Shown piece after piece: positions 62,666 to 64,000 of a stretch of 64,000 nt of DNA. The notes under the pieces are model-generated. The model was given only the letters and a program-made list of their open reading frames with translations. It ran no database searches and was not told the DNA's origin. The translations under genes were made by a program, and so were the position numbers. Origin of the DNA: Serratia nevei (GTDB lineage Bacteria; Pseudomonadota; Gammaproteobacteria; Enterobacterales; Enterobacteriaceae). The DNA lies in contig NZ_CP149940.1 of assembly GCF_037948395.1 (NCBI RefSeq), positions 4,092,001 through 4,156,000 of the forward strand, written 5' to 3'. Every line of letters starts with the position of its first letter. The first letter of the stretch is position 1.

Positions 62666-63508
62666 TTAAAACACCAACAGCATCAGGCAGGCAAACACCG
62701 GCACCGCCGCGGTCAGGCTGTCGATACGATCCAGTATGCCGCCATGACCGGGGATCAAATGACCGCTGTCCTTGATGCCCGCTTCGCGTTTGAACATGCT
62801 TTCGGTCAAATCGCCCAGCACCGAAGCCAGCGCGGCGAGCACCGAACAGGCCAACAGGGTGGTCGGCACCACGTTCAGTGGCGCATAGCGGCCGAACAGC
62901 CAGGAGATTACCGCCGACGTCAACAACCCGCCGATCAGCCCTTCCCAGGTTTTGCCCGGCGAGACCTTCGGCGCCAGCTTATGCTTGCCGAACAGCTTGC
63001 CGAACATGTAGGCGCCGGAATCCGCGCCCCACACCAGCAGCATCACGTACAGCAGCCACCAGGCGCCGGTAAACGGGTTTTGCTCGTAGCCGTACTGGCG
63101 CAGCGCCAGCATGCCCCAGAAGAACGGCACGATGGTCAGCAGGCCGAACAGCAGGCGCAGCGGGCGCGAGTTGCGCCAGATAGCGGCCGAGCCGGGGTAG
63201 AACAGCACCAGCAGCAGCGCCGCCAGCCACCAGACCAGCGACAGCCACAGCGAGCCGCTCACCTGCGGCACGGATTGATGGTACGCGGGAACGCTGAGCA
63301 TCATCAGCGCCAGCAGAAAACCGCACAGTATCGCCAGCCAGATGCGCTGCGAACGGGAGGTAAAACCGGCCAGTTGGCCCCACTCCCAGGCTGCTAACAT
63401 GCACACGACGAGCGTTACCAGAGCAAAGGCCAGCGGCGGCAACAGGAACAGCGCCGCGATAACGATCGGGATTAAAATCAGAGCAGTTATGAGGCGATAC
63501 TTCAGCAA
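62666..63508 (-). CDS. cdsA: Phosphatidate cytidylyltransferase CdsA
   Basis: CdsA makes CDP-diacylglycerol from phosphatidic acid and CTP, the precursor used by PssA (encoded at 20336-21691). The 280-residue integral membrane enzyme has about eight helices and the family signature SMFKREAGIKDSGHLIPGHG followed by GILDRIDS near the C-terminus. It is a few residues shorter than E. coli (285). It follows uppS by 9 bases. Confidence 0.96.
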   Translation of the reverse strand: MLKYRLITALILIPIVIAALFLLPPLAFALVTLVVCMLAAWEWGQLAGFTSRSQRIWLAILCGFLLALMMLSVPAYHQSVPQVSGSLWLSLVWWLAALLLVLFYPGSAAIWRNSRPLRLLFGLLTIVPFFWGMLALRQYGYEQNPFTGAWWLLYVMLLVWGADSGAYMFGKLFGKHKLAPKVSPGKTWEGLIGGLLTSAVISWLFGRYAPLNVVPTTLLACSVLAALASVLGDLTESMFKREAGIKDSGHLIPGHGGILDRIDSLTAAVPVFACLMLLVF

Positions 63509-63517
63509 AAGTTCTCC

Positions 63518-64000
63518 CTAGGACGCATCGGCGCCGATAGGTGTTGTTCCCCCGAAGCGGCGCTCACGTTGTGCAAATGCATTCAGCGCACCTTCAAAGA
63601 CAAGTTCATCGAAATCAGGCCAGAGCACATCCGTAAAGTAAAGTTCAGCATAGGCGATTTGCCACAGCAGGAAGTTACTGATGCGATGCTCGCCACCGGT
63701 GCGGATAACCAGATCCACCGGCGCCAGGTCGCTCATGCAAACCCGCTCGCTCAATAATTCCTCGCTGATCTGATCCGGGTGCAACTCTCCCACCCGTACC
63801 CGTTCGGCCAGCTCCCTTACTCCCTGAATGATATCCCAACGGCCGCCGTAGTTGGCAGCGATATTGAGCGTCAGGCCATCGTTATTTTCCGTCAGCGCTT
63901 CAGAGCGGCGGATCCGCTCCTGCAAACGCGAGCTGAACCGGCTTATATCGCCGATCACCCGCAACCTGACGTTATGTTTATGCAGGCTTTTTACTTCACT
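63518..64000 (-). CDS. uppS: Undecaprenyl diphosphate synthase UppS (IspU), C-terminal part
   Basis: UppS adds eight isoprene units to farnesyl diphosphate to make the C55 carrier lipid for peptidoglycan and O-antigen. Only the last 160 codons are in the window; the start lies beyond its right edge. The visible part runs from SEVKSLHKHNVRL through NIAANYGGRWDI to the diphosphate-binding RTGGEHRISNFLLWQ and ends near RERRFGGT, all as in E. coli. There is no sign of internal damage. Confidence 0.96.
   Translation of the reverse strand, partial: SEVKSLHKHNVRLRVIGDISRFSSRLQERIRRSEALTENNDGLTLNIAANYGGRWDIIQGVRELAERVRVGELHPDQISEELLSERVCMSDLAPVDLVIRTGGEHRISNFLLWQIAYAELYFTDVLWPDFDELVFEGALNAFAQRERRFGGTTPIGADAS

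Overview
The window reads as chromosomal core DNA of a GC-rich member of the Enterobacterales, most likely Serratia and probably close to S. marcescens. Three things support this. Nearly every protein aligns by eye end to end with an E. coli K-12 counterpart. Gene order follows E. coli in long blocks. One variable stretch of the 16S gene (complement of about 28200-28250) matches the S. marcescens sequence as I remember it. I see no insertion sequence, prophage, integron or CRISPR array.

Layout. (1) 1-2930: the start of a 2-hydroxycarboxylate transporter gene, divergent from a CitA/DcuS-type sensor kinase and its CitB/DcuR-type regulator. (2) 3105-6606: the osmoprotectant operon proVWX behind a proU-like promoter. 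(3) 6605-9993: a LysR regulator, an intact MFS exporter and the valine exporter genes ygaZH. (4) 10098-14944: mprA (emrR), an extra outer-membrane efflux gene, emrA and emrB. (5) 14967-23038: yfiF, trxC, tapT, patZ, pssA, kgtP. (6) 23252-29033: a complete rRNA operon on the minus strand (16S, tRNA-Ile, tRNA-Ala, 23S, 5S) with two promoters, boxA sites and two terminators. (7) 29086-37835: gmhB, metNIQ with a MetJ operator, rcsF, trmO, proS, nlpE, arfB, yaeQ, yaeP, rof. (8) 37886-49336: a small c-type cytochrome, tilS, a block dtpC-cadA-cadB-cadC, then yaeR and ldcC. (9) 49402-64000: the replication, lipid and envelope cluster accA, dnaE, rnhB, lpxB, lpxA, fabZ, lpxD, skp, bamA, rseP, cdsA, uppS (cut by the window end).

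How the parts work together. Regions 2-4 handle osmotic stress and export of small molecules. Region 8 holds two lysine decarboxylases side by side: the acid-inducible CadA with its antiporter CadB, sensor CadC and peptide importer DtpC, and the constitutive-type LdcC. Region 9 links fatty acid supply (AccA, FabZ), lipid A synthesis (LpxD, LpxA, LpxB), outer-membrane protein assembly (Skp, BamA), envelope stress proteolysis (RseP) and lipid carriers (CdsA, UppS).

I did not find an undescribed system. The observations most worth checking concern architecture. The rRNA operon joins the kgtP flank of E. coli rrnG to the gmhB flank of E. coli rrnH. The whole cadC-cadBA-dtpC block sits between yaeR/ldcC and tilS. 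The emr operon carries its own outer-membrane channel gene. A c-type cytochrome gene is fused in expression to tilS. An intact LysR/MFS pair sits where E. coli has the decayed ygaY.
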